Shown here piece after piece: positions 45,717 through 54,055 of a DNA stretch of 64,000 nt (position 1 is its first letter; every line of letters starts with the position of its first letter). Location: NCBI RefSeq assembly GCF_015351595.1, contig NZ_JADKPT010000001.1, positions 124,001 to 188,000 on the forward strand. Direction: 5' to 3'. This stretch comes from Flavobacterium sp. LC2016-12. GTDB lineage: Bacteria; Bacteroidota; Bacteroidia; Flavobacteriales; Flavobacteriaceae. The notes beneath the pieces were generated by a model. It was not told where the DNA came from. It did not search any database and worked only from the letters and a program-made list of their open reading frames with translations. The translations under genes were made by a program, and so were the position numbers.

Positions 45717-48152
45717 TTGAAAATAGTAAATAAGTTCTATCCGCACGCCCTTGTTATATTGGGCTTTATTCTCGTTTCGTTAATTTATTTTTATCCAGTA
45801 TTACAAGGAAAACAAATTTTCCAATCGGATATTGCACAATATACCGGAATGGCAAAAGAGCAAAATGACTTTAGAGCCGCTGAACATGAAGAACCTTATT
45901 GGACAAACTCTGCTTTTGGTGGAATGCCAACTTATCAGTTAGGAGCTAATTATCCTAACGATTTTGTGGGTAAACTAGATGATGTTTTGCGTTTTTTACC
46001 TCGCCCTTCTGATTACTTATTTCTATACTTCTTAGGTTTTTATGGTTTGTTATTAGTTTTAAAAACAGATCCGCTTAAAGCATTTATCGGCGCAATTGCG
46101 TTCGGTTTTTCTACGTATTTAATTATTATTCTGGGAGTTGGTCACAATGCAAAAGCGCATGCAATTGCTTATATGCCGCTGGTTATTGCTGGTTTCATAT
46201 TGGTCTTTCAGAAAAAATATACTTGGGGAGGCTTGCTCACCATGTTTGCGGTTGCGTTAGAAGTCAATGCAAACCACTTTCAAATGACGTATTATCTTTT
46301 GATTTTCTTGCTGATTCTTTCGGGATATTTTGCTTTTCAGTTTATTAAGGAAAAAGATTACAAAGGACTTTTAAAAGCTATTGGAGTTTTAACTGTGGCT
46401 GGAATTTTTGCAATTGGTGCCAATGCCGGAAATTTATTAGCAACGAGTGAATATGCAAAGTACAGTATTCGTGATAAAAGTGAATTGACTTTTAATCCTG
46501 ACGGATCTAAAAATGAAACAACTGCTTCAATGACAACGGACTATATTACAGAATATAGTTATGGAATTGCAGAAAGTTTAAATTTAATTGCACCAAGAAT
46601 TTTCGGTGGTTCAAGCCATGAAAATGTTGGGACAGATAGTCGAATGTATTCGTTTATGATCGAGCAGGGAGTTCCTTCAGATCAGGCACAGGATTTTGTT
46701 TCGGGAATGCCAACATATTGGGGAGATCAGCCTATTGTATCAGCACCGGCATATATTGGTGTAGTAGTTTTCTTTTTGGCGGTTCTGGCGCTTTTCATTG
46801 ACGAAAGAAAAATAAAATATGTATTTCTTGGTGGAGCTTTATTTACGTTGATGCTTTCGTGGGGGAAAAATTTCTCATTGCTGACTAACTTTTTTATCGA
46901 ATACGTTCCGATGTACGATAAGTTTAGAGCAGTATCTTCCATTCAGGTTATATTAGAATTATGTATTCCTGTACTTGCAGTGATGGGATTACAATCGTTT
47001 TTCAAAGCTAAAGACGAACCAAAATTACAGCAAAAAGCTTTAATTCAAACAGGAGTTTTTGGACTTGGGGTTTTATTGATTTTAGTGATTGCTAAAGGAA
47101 TGTTCCACTTTACAGGAATGAGTGATAATGCTTACTTGCAAAGTTATGGACCTGCTTTTGTTGATGCATTAAAAGAAGACAGAATGAGTTTGTATTCTGC
47201 AGACATATTGCGTTCAGGATTCTTTATTGTGATTACATTTGGAATTTTATGGTTGTTCATTAAGAATAAATTAGCTCAGAATACGACATTAATTCTTGTG
47301 GGTATCTTAATGATTTTCGATTTGTTTTTTGTTGATAAAAGATACGTTTCTGCCAAAGATTTTGTGAGTCCGGTGCAAATTGCAGCTCCATTTCAGGAAA
47401 CTCCAATTGACGCTAAAATTTTAGAAGATAAATCAATCTATCGTGTTTTTGATGTACAAGGGCAGTTACAGGGAAGATCTTCTTATTTTCATAAAACCAT
47501 TGGTGGATATAGTGCTGTACGCCCAAGAAGAATGCAGCAATTAATGGATTATCAAATTCAAAAAGGAAATATTGAAGTGCTTAATATGTTAAATGTTAAG
47601 TATGTAATTCAAACTGATAAAGAAGGAAATGAAGTTCCAGTTGCAAATCCTGAAGCAAATGGAAATGCATGGTTTGTTGGTGCGGTAAGATTGGTGAATA
47701 AACCTGACGATGTTATGAAAGCTTTAAACGACCTTGATACTAAAAAGGTTGCTGTTTTTAATGTTCATGATTATGAAAGTAAATTTGAAAATGCTCGAGC
47801 CAAAAAACAATGGGATACAACCGGAACAATAAAAGTCGTAGAATATAAACCAAACTACATTAAATATCAATCGGATAATGGAAAAGATGGTTTAGCTGTT
47901 TTCTCTGAAATGTACTATAAAAATGGATGGAATGCTTACGTTGATGGTAAATTGACAGATCATTTCCCTGTAGATTATGTTTTAAGAGCCATGGAAGTTC
48001 CAGGCGGAAAACACACGATTGAATTCAAATTTGAACCACAAGTTGTAAAAACCGGAGGTACAATTACACTAATAAGTTCTATAGGAATGGTATTCCTTTT
48101 GATTGGTGGGATTTATTTTGAAAAAAGAAAAACTAAAAACTCACCAATTTAA
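45717..48152 (+). CDS. YfhO family membrane protein
   Basis: 811 residues starting at TTG 45717. The frame upstream meets a TAG at 45684 and offers no ATG, so a TTG start is required. The first membrane segment follows at once (about 9-27), then the conserved FQSDIAQYTG and WTNSAFGGMPTYQ. Around a dozen membrane segments run to about 520, followed by a soluble domain and a last membrane helix near 790. YfhO proteins are large GT-C-like membrane proteins linked to glycosylation of lipoteichoic acid or cell-surface polymers in Firmicutes; the Bacteroidota role is unclear. A glycosyltransferase and flippase gene follow downstream. Confidence 0.88.
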   Translation: MKIVNKFYPHALVILGFILVSLIYFYPVLQGKQIFQSDIAQYTGMAKEQNDFRAAEHEEPYWTNSAFGGMPTYQLGANYPNDFVGKLDDVLRFLPRPSDYLFLYFLGFYGLLLVLKTDPLKAFIGAIAFGFSTYLIIILGVGHNAKAHAIAYMPLVIAGFILVFQKKYTWGGLLTMFAVALEVNANHFQMTYYLLIFLLILSGYFAFQFIKEKDYKGLLKAIGVLTVAGIFAIGANAGNLLATSEYAKYSIRDKSELTFNPDGSKNETTASMTTDYITEYSYGIAESLNLIAPRIFGGSSHENVGTDSRMYSFMIEQGVPSDQAQDFVSGMPTYWGDQPIVSAPAYIGVVVFFLAVLALFIDERKIKYVFLGGALFTLMLSWGKNFSLLTNFFIEYVPMYDKFRAVSSIQVILELCIPVLAVMGLQSFFKAKDEPKLQQKALIQTGVFGLGVLLILVIAKGMFHFTGMSDNAYLQSYGPAFVDALKEDRMSLYSADILRSGFFIVITFGILWLFIKNKLAQNTTLILVGILMIFDLFFVDKRYVSAKDFVSPVQIAAPFQETPIDAKILEDKSIYRVFDVQGQLQGRSSYFHKTIGGYSAVRPRRMQQLMDYQIQKGNIEVLNMLNVKYVIQTDKEGNEVPVANPEANGNAWFVGAVRLVNKPDDVMKALNDLDTKKVAVFNVHDYESKFENARAKKQWDTTGTIKVVEYKPNYIKYQSDNGKDGLAVFSEMYYKNGWNAYVDGKLTDHFPVDYVLRAMEVPGGKHTIEFKFEPQVVKTGGTITLISSIGMVFLLIGGIYFEKRKTKNSPI

Positions 48153-48220
48153 TTTTACTTCTTGGCTTATTTATTGCTTAGATCATTTAGTATCTTTGCG
48201 AAGTATTTAAAGACTGAAAA

Positions 48221-48388
48221 ATGAAAAAAAATGTTTTAAGTTTTGGTACCCCAAAAGAGTTAGAAGATAAAAGAATTGCTGAAATAAAATCGCTTTCTTA
48301 TTTAGAAAGATTAGAGCGGTTGATGGCAATTATTGAAGTTTCCAATATGCTCAAAAATGGTATGATAATTCAATCTAAAAAAAGATGA
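48221..48388 (+). CDS. 55-residue protein coupled to a nucleotidyltransferase (possible antitoxin)
   Basis: An ATG at 48221 opens 55 codons ending TGA 48386-48388, which overlaps the ATG of the next gene at 48385 (ATGA). A -7-like TATCTTTG lies at 48191-48198. The product (MKKNVLSFGTPKELEDKRIA, then EIKSLSYLERLERLMAIIEV) is helical and charged and has no membrane segment or signal. I do not recognise a named family. The translational coupling to a nucleotidyltransferase resembles toxin-antitoxin pairs of the MNT/AbiE type, with the small upstream gene as partner, but the assignment is tentative. Confidence 0.75.
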   Translation: MKKNVLSFGTPKELEDKRIAEIKSLSYLERLERLMAIIEVSNMLKNGMIIQSKKR

Positions 48389-48858
48389 ATGAGCAGATAA
48401 TTTCTATTTGGAATAGTTTTTTTGAAAATAAAGTTAAGTATATAACTATCGGAGGATTTGCAGTTAATATATATGGCTACAATAGAAATACCGGTGACAT
48501 TGATATTTATTTAGAAGATACCATTGAAAATAGAATTAATTTAAGAAAAGCATTAAAATCAATTAATCTGGGCGATTTTGAAACCATTGAAACAATGCAA
48601 TTTATTCCAGGTTGGACTGATTTTAGTCTAAGTTATGGTTTAAGATTAGATATCATGACTACAGTTAAAGGTTTAGAAGATAAATCTTTTGCGTCATTGC
48701 TAGATGATGCTACAATTGTTATGATAGATGAGACTCCTGTGTATTTTATTGATTATGATAATTTAATCATCGCTAAAAAAGCTGCTAACAGGCCTAAAGA
48801 TATTTTAGATATTGAGGAGCTTGATAAGATCAATAACAATACAAAAGAGAATAATTAA
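48385..48858 (+). CDS. Nucleotidyltransferase-fold protein (possible toxin-antitoxin component)
   Basis: 157 residues. The fold is shown by GGFAVNIYGYNRNTGDIDIYLED: the Gly-Gly turn (23-24) and the two metal-binding aspartates Asp38 and Asp40, with a third acidic residue at Asp89 in LRLDIM. This matches the small nucleotidyltransferase proteins related to DUF6036 and AbiEii. The start overlaps the stop of the 55-aa gene by 4 bp, so expression of both is coupled. It may transfer a nucleotide onto tRNA or protein, as AbiEii-like MNT toxins do. It ends 21 bp before the glycosyltransferase gene but probably has no link with it. Confidence 0.82.
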   Translation: MNEQIISIWNSFFENKVKYITIGGFAVNIYGYNRNTGDIDIYLEDTIENRINLRKALKSINLGDFETIETMQFIPGWTDFSLSYGLRLDIMTTVKGLEDKSFASLLDDATIVMIDETPVYFIDYDNLIIAKKAANRPKDILDIEELDKINNNTKENN

Positions 48859-48879
48859 TATTTTCAGAAATTAAATAAA

Positions 48880-50166
48880 TTGGAACCAAAAAAGCTTTTA
48901 ATTATTACATATTATTTTCCACCTGCTGGAGGCCCTGGTGTGCAGCGTTGGTTAAAATTTGTAAAGTATCTGCCTGAATTTAATGTTCAGCCCATTGTTT
49001 ATGTTCCTGAAAATCCGACCTATCCAATTATTGATGAAGGTTTGGTAAGTGAAATATCAGATAAAGTAATTGTTCTTAAAAATAAAATTTGGGAGCCTTA
49101 TCAACTGGCTTCCATTTTTTCAAAAAAGAGAACCAAGAAAATCAGTTCCGGAATTTTTCCACATCAAAAAAAGCAAACTTTTTTAGATAAGACTTTTCTT
49201 TGGGTTCGTGGTAATCTTTTTATTCCGGATGCCCGTGTATTTTGGGTGAAGCCTTCTGTATCTTACCTTGAGAAATATATTAAAGAAAACAATATAGATA
49301 CAATTGTTACATCTGGACCGCCTCACAGTTTGCATTTAATTGGTCTGGAATTACAAGAAAAATTAAACGTAAAATGGTTTGCTGATTTTCGTGATCCCTG
49401 GACTACAATTGGATATCACAAAGCATTGCGTTTGTCTAGTTACGCGGCTAAAAAACATAAAAGATTAGAGCATAAAGTTCTAAATAGTGCTGATACTATT
49501 ATTGTAACCAGTAAAACGACCAAAACTGAGTTTCAGGCTATTACCAATAGACCAATTTCAGTAATTACTAATGGTTACGATATTGAAAATGTTGAGAAAC
49601 AAACTTTAGATGCTAAATTTACTTTAGCACATATCGGTTCTTTTTTATCAGACAGAAATCCAAAGTTTTTATGGGAGTGTCTGGTAGAATTACTTCAGGA
49701 AATACCGGATTTTAAATCACATTTAGAAATCAAATTAATTGGAGCAGTAAGCCAGGAAGTTCTTGATTCTATTAAGGAATTTGATTTGAATCCTTATTTA
49801 AATCTTCTAGGTTATGTTTCGCATCACGAAGCAATTGCACATCAAAAGAAATCGCAGGTTTTACTTTTAATCGAAATTAATTCGGAAGACACTAAAAGTA
49901 TTATTCCGGGTAAATTATTCGAATATATGGTGTCAAATCGTCCAATAATTGCTATTGGTCCACAAGGTTCTGATTTTGCAGATATTATAAAAGAAACCAA
50001 TACAGGAGTATTTTTTGATTATTCTGAAAAAGCGAAGTTAAAAAGTGTAATTTTGGACTTTTATAATCAATTTTTGGAAGGGAAATTACAAGCTAATGGC
50101 ATTGGATTACAACAATATTCCAGAAAAAACCTTACCAAACAATTAGCACAATTGATTAATAATTAA
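48880..50166 (+). CDS. Glycosyltransferase, GT4-like (GT-B fold)
   Basis: 428 residues starting at TTG 48880 (no ATG in frame before the first conserved residue). The N-terminus MEPKKLLIITYYFPPAGGPG is the classic GT4 start with the Gly-rich acceptor loop. The C-terminal half has the nucleotide-sugar loop KSIIPGKLFEYMVSNRPIIAIGPQGSD, including the Glu of the Ex7E motif region. It probably adds a sugar to a cell-surface glycan. The next gene encodes a flippase, 44 bp downstream, so the pair is likely a polysaccharide module. The donor sugar is unknown. Confidence 0.9.
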   Translation: MEPKKLLIITYYFPPAGGPGVQRWLKFVKYLPEFNVQPIVYVPENPTYPIIDEGLVSEISDKVIVLKNKIWEPYQLASIFSKKRTKKISSGIFPHQKKQTFLDKTFLWVRGNLFIPDARVFWVKPSVSYLEKYIKENNIDTIVTSGPPHSLHLIGLELQEKLNVKWFADFRDPWTTIGYHKALRLSSYAAKKHKRLEHKVLNSADTIIVTSKTTKTEFQAITNRPISVITNGYDIENVEKQTLDAKFTLAHIGSFLSDRNPKFLWECLVELLQEIPDFKSHLEIKLIGAVSQEVLDSIKEFDLNPYLNLLGYVSHHEAIAHQKKSQVLLLIEINSEDTKSIIPGKLFEYMVSNRPIIAIGPQGSDFADIIKETNTGVFFDYSEKAKLKSVILDFYNQFLEGKLQANGIGLQQYSRKNLTKQLAQLINN

Positions 50167-50210
50167 TCATATTTTGCAAAAATCTAAAATCTAAATTCAG
50201 AAATCCAAAA

Positions 50211-51680
50211 ATGGGTATTGTTTTAAATCAGTCTTTCAAAAATACAATTATTACTTATATAGGCTTTGGAATTGGAGCTATCAATACACTTTATTTATAC
50301 CCTATTTATTTAGGAGCAACCTATTATGCTCTTACTAATTACATATTGTCTGCGGCAAATGTGATCATGCCGTTGTTTGCTATTGGAATGCAAAACACTC
50401 TGGTCAAATTTTATTCGCAATATAAAACCGAAGAAGAACGAGAACAGTTTTTGTCATTTACTGCATTATTTCCTATCTTGATGTGTATTCCTCTAGGTAT
50501 AATTGGTATTTTTTTCTTTGATGATATTACTGCTTTTGTTTCTAAGGAAAATCCAGTGGTTAAAGAGTTTATGCTTTTAATTCCATTTGTTGGAATATGT
50601 ATGGCTTACTTTGAAATCTTTTATGCCTGGGCGAGAGTTCACATGCATTCTGTTTTTGGAAATTTTGTAAAGGAGGTTGGTTTACGCTTAGTATCTACCT
50701 TTGCGTTGATAGGTTTATATTTTAATTGGATGACTTTAATTCAATTTGTTTATTTTACGGCCGGAATTTATTTTATTGCATTTTTGATTACAATGTTTTA
50801 CGCTTTTTATATCAAAAAGCCTAATTTTCAGATTACGATACCAAGTAATGTAAAAAGTGTTATGGAGTATACTTTCTATATTATTTTATCAGGAAGTGTG
50901 GCGAATTTGCTTTTAGACGGTGATAAATTGATATTGAATCAGTATATGCAAATCGAAAATATTGCATATTATTCGGTAGCGACCTATATTGCTTTGGTTA
51001 TTTCAGTTCCAAGTCGTGCAATGCACCAAATTGTATACCCAATCACGGCTAAATTAATGCATGAAAATAAACATGATGAACTTAATAGTTTGTATAAAAA
51101 AACATCTATAAATCTTCAAATCGTAGGCGGATTTGTAATGTTATGCATATTCGTTAACATCAATCAATTGTATGAAATTGTTCCTGAAGATTATAGAGGA
51201 GGTATTCCTGTAGTTTTTATGATTGGTTTGTCAAAATATTTTGATCTGATTTTAGGGAATAATAATGCGATTATTTTCAATACAAAATATTACCGAACGG
51301 TGTTGTTTTTAGGATTAGGACTGGTTGTTTTGACTTTTGTTTTAAATGTCATTTTTATACCAATTTTTGGTATTATGGGTTCTGCATTTGCTACGCTATT
51401 ATCTATAACTTGCTATAGTTTGGCTAAATTGCTTTTCGTCGTAAAAAAGCTTGATTTGTATCCTTTTACAAAACAAAACTTATATTCTCTGGTAATAACG
51501 ACGTTTCTTTTTTTGATTTTTTACTTTTGGGAATTTCCACTTTATCCTTTAGTTGGAATTGCATTAAAATCTATTTTGGTAACAATTGTTTATGTTTATC
51601 TAAATTATAAGTTTAATATCTCTCCAGACATTAATCAGGTGCTTAATAATTTACTGAAAAAGGCAAAAATTAGAATTTAA
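50211..51680 (+). CDS. Polysaccharide (lipid-linked oligosaccharide) flippase, Wzx/MOP-like
   Basis: 489 residues with about 12-14 membrane segments. The first runs at about 10-27 (TIITYIGFGIGAINTLYLYPIYLG), the form of the MOP superfamily exporters (Wzx/MATE-related). Such proteins flip undecaprenyl-linked glycans across the inner membrane. Context with a GT4 glycosyltransferase upstream supports a surface-glycan role. No signal peptide. It is 44 bp after the glycosyltransferase stop, so probably one operon. Confidence 0.87.
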   Translation: MGIVLNQSFKNTIITYIGFGIGAINTLYLYPIYLGATYYALTNYILSAANVIMPLFAIGMQNTLVKFYSQYKTEEEREQFLSFTALFPILMCIPLGIIGIFFFDDITAFVSKENPVVKEFMLLIPFVGICMAYFEIFYAWARVHMHSVFGNFVKEVGLRLVSTFALIGLYFNWMTLIQFVYFTAGIYFIAFLITMFYAFYIKKPNFQITIPSNVKSVMEYTFYIILSGSVANLLLDGDKLILNQYMQIENIAYYSVATYIALVISVPSRAMHQIVYPITAKLMHENKHDELNSLYKKTSINLQIVGGFVMLCIFVNINQLYEIVPEDYRGGIPVVFMIGLSKYFDLILGNNNAIIFNTKYYRTVLFLGLGLVVLTFVLNVIFIPIFGIMGSAFATLLSITCYSLAKLLFVVKKLDLYPFTKQNLYSLVITTFLFLIFYFWEFPLYPLVGIALKSILVTIVYVYLNYKFNISPDINQVLNNLLKKAKIRI

Positions 51681-51776
51681 CACGATTTTATTGAGAAAGT
51701 AAGGAGTAATTAAATTTCGAAGCTATTTTGTTTTTATATTTGTTAGAAAGGATAATCAATTTATTTCTAGCATTAT

Positions 51777-53429
51777 ATGAAAAAGAAATTACTTTGTTTT
51801 TTACTATTGTTTTTTATTTTATTTTCTCCAGTAGTCTCTGCTCAAAAAGACACTTTAAAAACTGGGCAAACCACCATTCCTGATTTGAAATTAAAAGGAT
51901 ACCCAATAGTTCCTTTTAAAGACACACTTTTTTATGTTTATAATAAAGTGGGTTCTTTTTCTGCAGAAAACAGAGCAAATGCTATTACCGAAAAAATCAG
52001 GAAACTCTATCATGATTCTTTTTTTGAAAGTGATTCCATTGTTGTTGTTCCTTCAGATATTTCTCAGGATATCACGTATAAGGGAGACTTCATCATCATG
52101 TCTGTTTTAGATATTGATGCCAAAGTCGAAAATGAAACTGCTGCTTTTATTGCAAAACGAAATTTAACTTTAATAAAAAATGCAGTTGTTTATCAAAATG
52201 CAAATTATTCCCAACTTCCGAAGCGCCTTGGTTACACGGCTTTATTGATTTTAATAATTGGTTTGGTTTTATACTTTGTTGGTAAAATTTTTAATTGGAT
52301 AAAATACCGAATTTTAAAAAAGAGCGATAAATATTTTAAAGGTTTCAATTATAATAATATCAATATCTTGTCTCCTCATAAACAGCAGTTTGTATTGATG
52401 CGATTATTTGGGGTTATTAAAATTATTACCCTTATTTTTATTGTTTATCTCTCATTACCAGTTTTATTTAGCATATTTCCGGCGACAGAGGCTTATACAA
52501 CGACTTTATTACGTTGGATATTGACTCCTGCAAAATTGGCTATAATGGGCTTTGTAGACTTTTTGCCTAGTCTGATCACGATTATTGTTATTATTGTCAT
52601 TTTTAGATATAGTATAAAAATTATCAAATTCTTCTTTGATGAGATAAAGAAAGAAAACATAAAAATTGATGGGTTTTATAACGATTGGGCAATGCCAACA
52701 TTTAACATCATTAGATTATTAATGTACGCTTTTATGCTGGTAATTATTTTTCCCTATTTACCAGGTTCTGATTCTCCTATTTTTAAAGGGGTTTCCGTAT
52801 TTGTAGGGGTTTTATTTTCACTAGGTTCCTCAAATGCCATTGCTAATATGGTAGCGGGTTTGGTAATTACGTATATGCGTCCGTTTAAAATTGGTGATTT
52901 TATTAAGATTGGCGATGTAAGTGGAGAAGTAATCGAAAAAACAGCATTGGTTACACGTATCAGGACACCTAAGTTTGAAGATATTACTATTCCGAATGCG
53001 ACAGTTTTATCAAGTACTTCTACTAACTTTTCGGCCAATACAAAACATGCAACAAACGGATTATTAATTCATACTACCGTTACTATTGGTTATGATGTGC
53101 CATGGAAAGATATACATAAAGCACTAATTGATGCCGCTTTAAAGACAGACATGACAGAGAAAACACCTGAGCCTTTTGTCTTGCAAACAAGCCTGGATGA
53201 TTTTTACGTGTCTTATCAAATAAATGTTTATACGAAAGAACCTACGAAACAACCAAGGATTTATTCGTCATTACATCAAAATATTCAGGACTCGTTTAAT
53301 GCTGCCGGAATTGAAATCATGTCGCCGCATTATAATGCGCTACGTGACGGAAATACTACAACTATACCCGAAAACTATTTAAAACCTGACTATGAAGCCC
53401 CTTCGTTTGGTTTTAAAAAAAATGATTAA
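51777..53429 (+). CDS. Mechanosensitive ion channel, MscS family
   Basis: 550 residues. A signal peptide or first membrane helix (MKKKLLCFLLLFFILFSPVVSAQ) precedes a periplasmic region (about 25-150). Membrane segments follow at about 155-172, 210-232, 245-280 and 305-330. The pore helix, GVLFSLGSSNAIANMVAGLVI (about 344-364), and the beta domain, YMRPFKIGDFIKIGDVSGEVIE, are the conserved MscS core. The channel relieves osmotic stress in the inner membrane. TATATTTG at 51735-51742 may be its -7 box. Confidence 0.93.
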   Translation: MKKKLLCFLLLFFILFSPVVSAQKDTLKTGQTTIPDLKLKGYPIVPFKDTLFYVYNKVGSFSAENRANAITEKIRKLYHDSFFESDSIVVVPSDISQDITYKGDFIIMSVLDIDAKVENETAAFIAKRNLTLIKNAVVYQNANYSQLPKRLGYTALLILIIGLVLYFVGKIFNWIKYRILKKSDKYFKGFNYNNINILSPHKQQFVLMRLFGVIKIITLIFIVYLSLPVLFSIFPATEAYTTTLLRWILTPAKLAIMGFVDFLPSLITIIVIIVIFRYSIKIIKFFFDEIKKENIKIDGFYNDWAMPTFNIIRLLMYAFMLVIIFPYLPGSDSPIFKGVSVFVGVLFSLGSSNAIANMVAGLVITYMRPFKIGDFIKIGDVSGEVIEKTALVTRIRTPKFEDITIPNATVLSSTSTNFSANTKHATNGLLIHTTVTIGYDVPWKDIHKALIDAALKTDMTEKTPEPFVLQTSLDDFYVSYQINVYTKEPTKQPRIYSSLHQNIQDSFNAAGIEIMSPHYNALRDGNTTTIPENYLKPDYEAPSFGFKKND

Positions 53430-53661
53430 TAAAATGATAAAATATTGATTTTGTGTTGTTAATGTGTTAAAATTTAACAGTTGTTCGTTTTGTAGTTTAA
53501 TTTATTAAAATTAACTTTATGTTGAATTTTTGACAGCGGTTTATTTGATTACATATAAAATATCTTATAAAATGCAATAAAAATAGAATTATAAAGTTTT
53601 TATCTGAATTGTTTACCTACTAGAATTGTTAAAGTTAAAGAAGTGTTTATTAATTTTAAAA

Positions 53662-53667
53662 AGGAGG
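53662..53667 (+). promoter_or_regulatory. Shine-Dalgarno AGGAGG, unusual for this window
   Basis: AAGGAGGGCT directly precedes the ATG at 53671, leaving 3 nt between AGGAGG and the start. Most other genes here have only A-rich leaders, so this site is a notable exception and decides the start of the next gene. Confidence 0.7.
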
Positions 53668-53670
53668 GCT

Positions 53671-53970
53671 ATGAAAAAGAATCAACTGAGTCAGGAACAA
53701 AGTTTGCAAGTATTTTCTAATATGATATCCAGTAAGGTTCACAAGGGATTTACGCTAGAAGAAAGAAATGACAAATTACTTTTTGCAGTTCTTTCTAAAG
53801 GAGGAAAGGTTGTTAATCATGGTTTAAATTTTACCATTTTTTGCTTAACCTTAGGATTATGGTCATTTGCCTGGTTATATCTCACCGTACACGCATCTAA
53901 AAAGAAAAAAATATTGGTAGCTATCGATGAAGATGGTTATCCTTTTGAAGAGAAATGTTTAGTTGCTTAA
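53671..53970 (+). CDS. Small membrane protein of unknown function
   Basis: 99 residues from ATG 53671, chosen because of the strong Shine-Dalgarno; the longer frame from TTG 53626 has no leader motif. The N-terminal 40 residues are soluble (LSQEQSLQVFSNMISSKVHKGF). A hydrophobic stretch at about 55-74 (LNFTIFCLTLGLWSFAWLYLTV) spans the membrane, followed by a basic SKKKKI and a short acidic end. I recognise no family. The 241-bp gap upstream (53430-53670) contains no other gene. The gene ends at a terminator shared with uvrA. Confidence 0.75.
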   Translation: MKKNQLSQEQSLQVFSNMISSKVHKGFTLEERNDKLLFAVLSKGGKVVNHGLNFTIFCLTLGLWSFAWLYLTVHASKKKKILVAIDEDGYPFEEKCLVA

Positions 53971-53990
53971 TAATTTAAATCACAAAATAT

Positions 53991-54036
53991 AAATTCCAAA
54001 TTCCAATAGCGATTATCCTATTGGAATTTGGAATTT
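53991..54036. terminator. Terminator between the small membrane protein and uvrA
   Basis: AAATTCCAAATTCCAATAG (53991-54009), 8-nt loop, CTATTGGAATTTGGAATTT (54018-54036): 19-bp perfect stem with a T-rich flank on each strand. It has the same AATTCCAA core as the terminator at 31106. Confidence 0.9.
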
Positions 54037-54055
54037 TTAATTTGGATTTTTTTAC

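Noticed and set aside
53626-53670. 15-residue N-terminal extension of the small membrane protein from a TTG
   Set aside because: A strong Shine-Dalgarno precedes the ATG at 53671, while the TTG has no leader motif.
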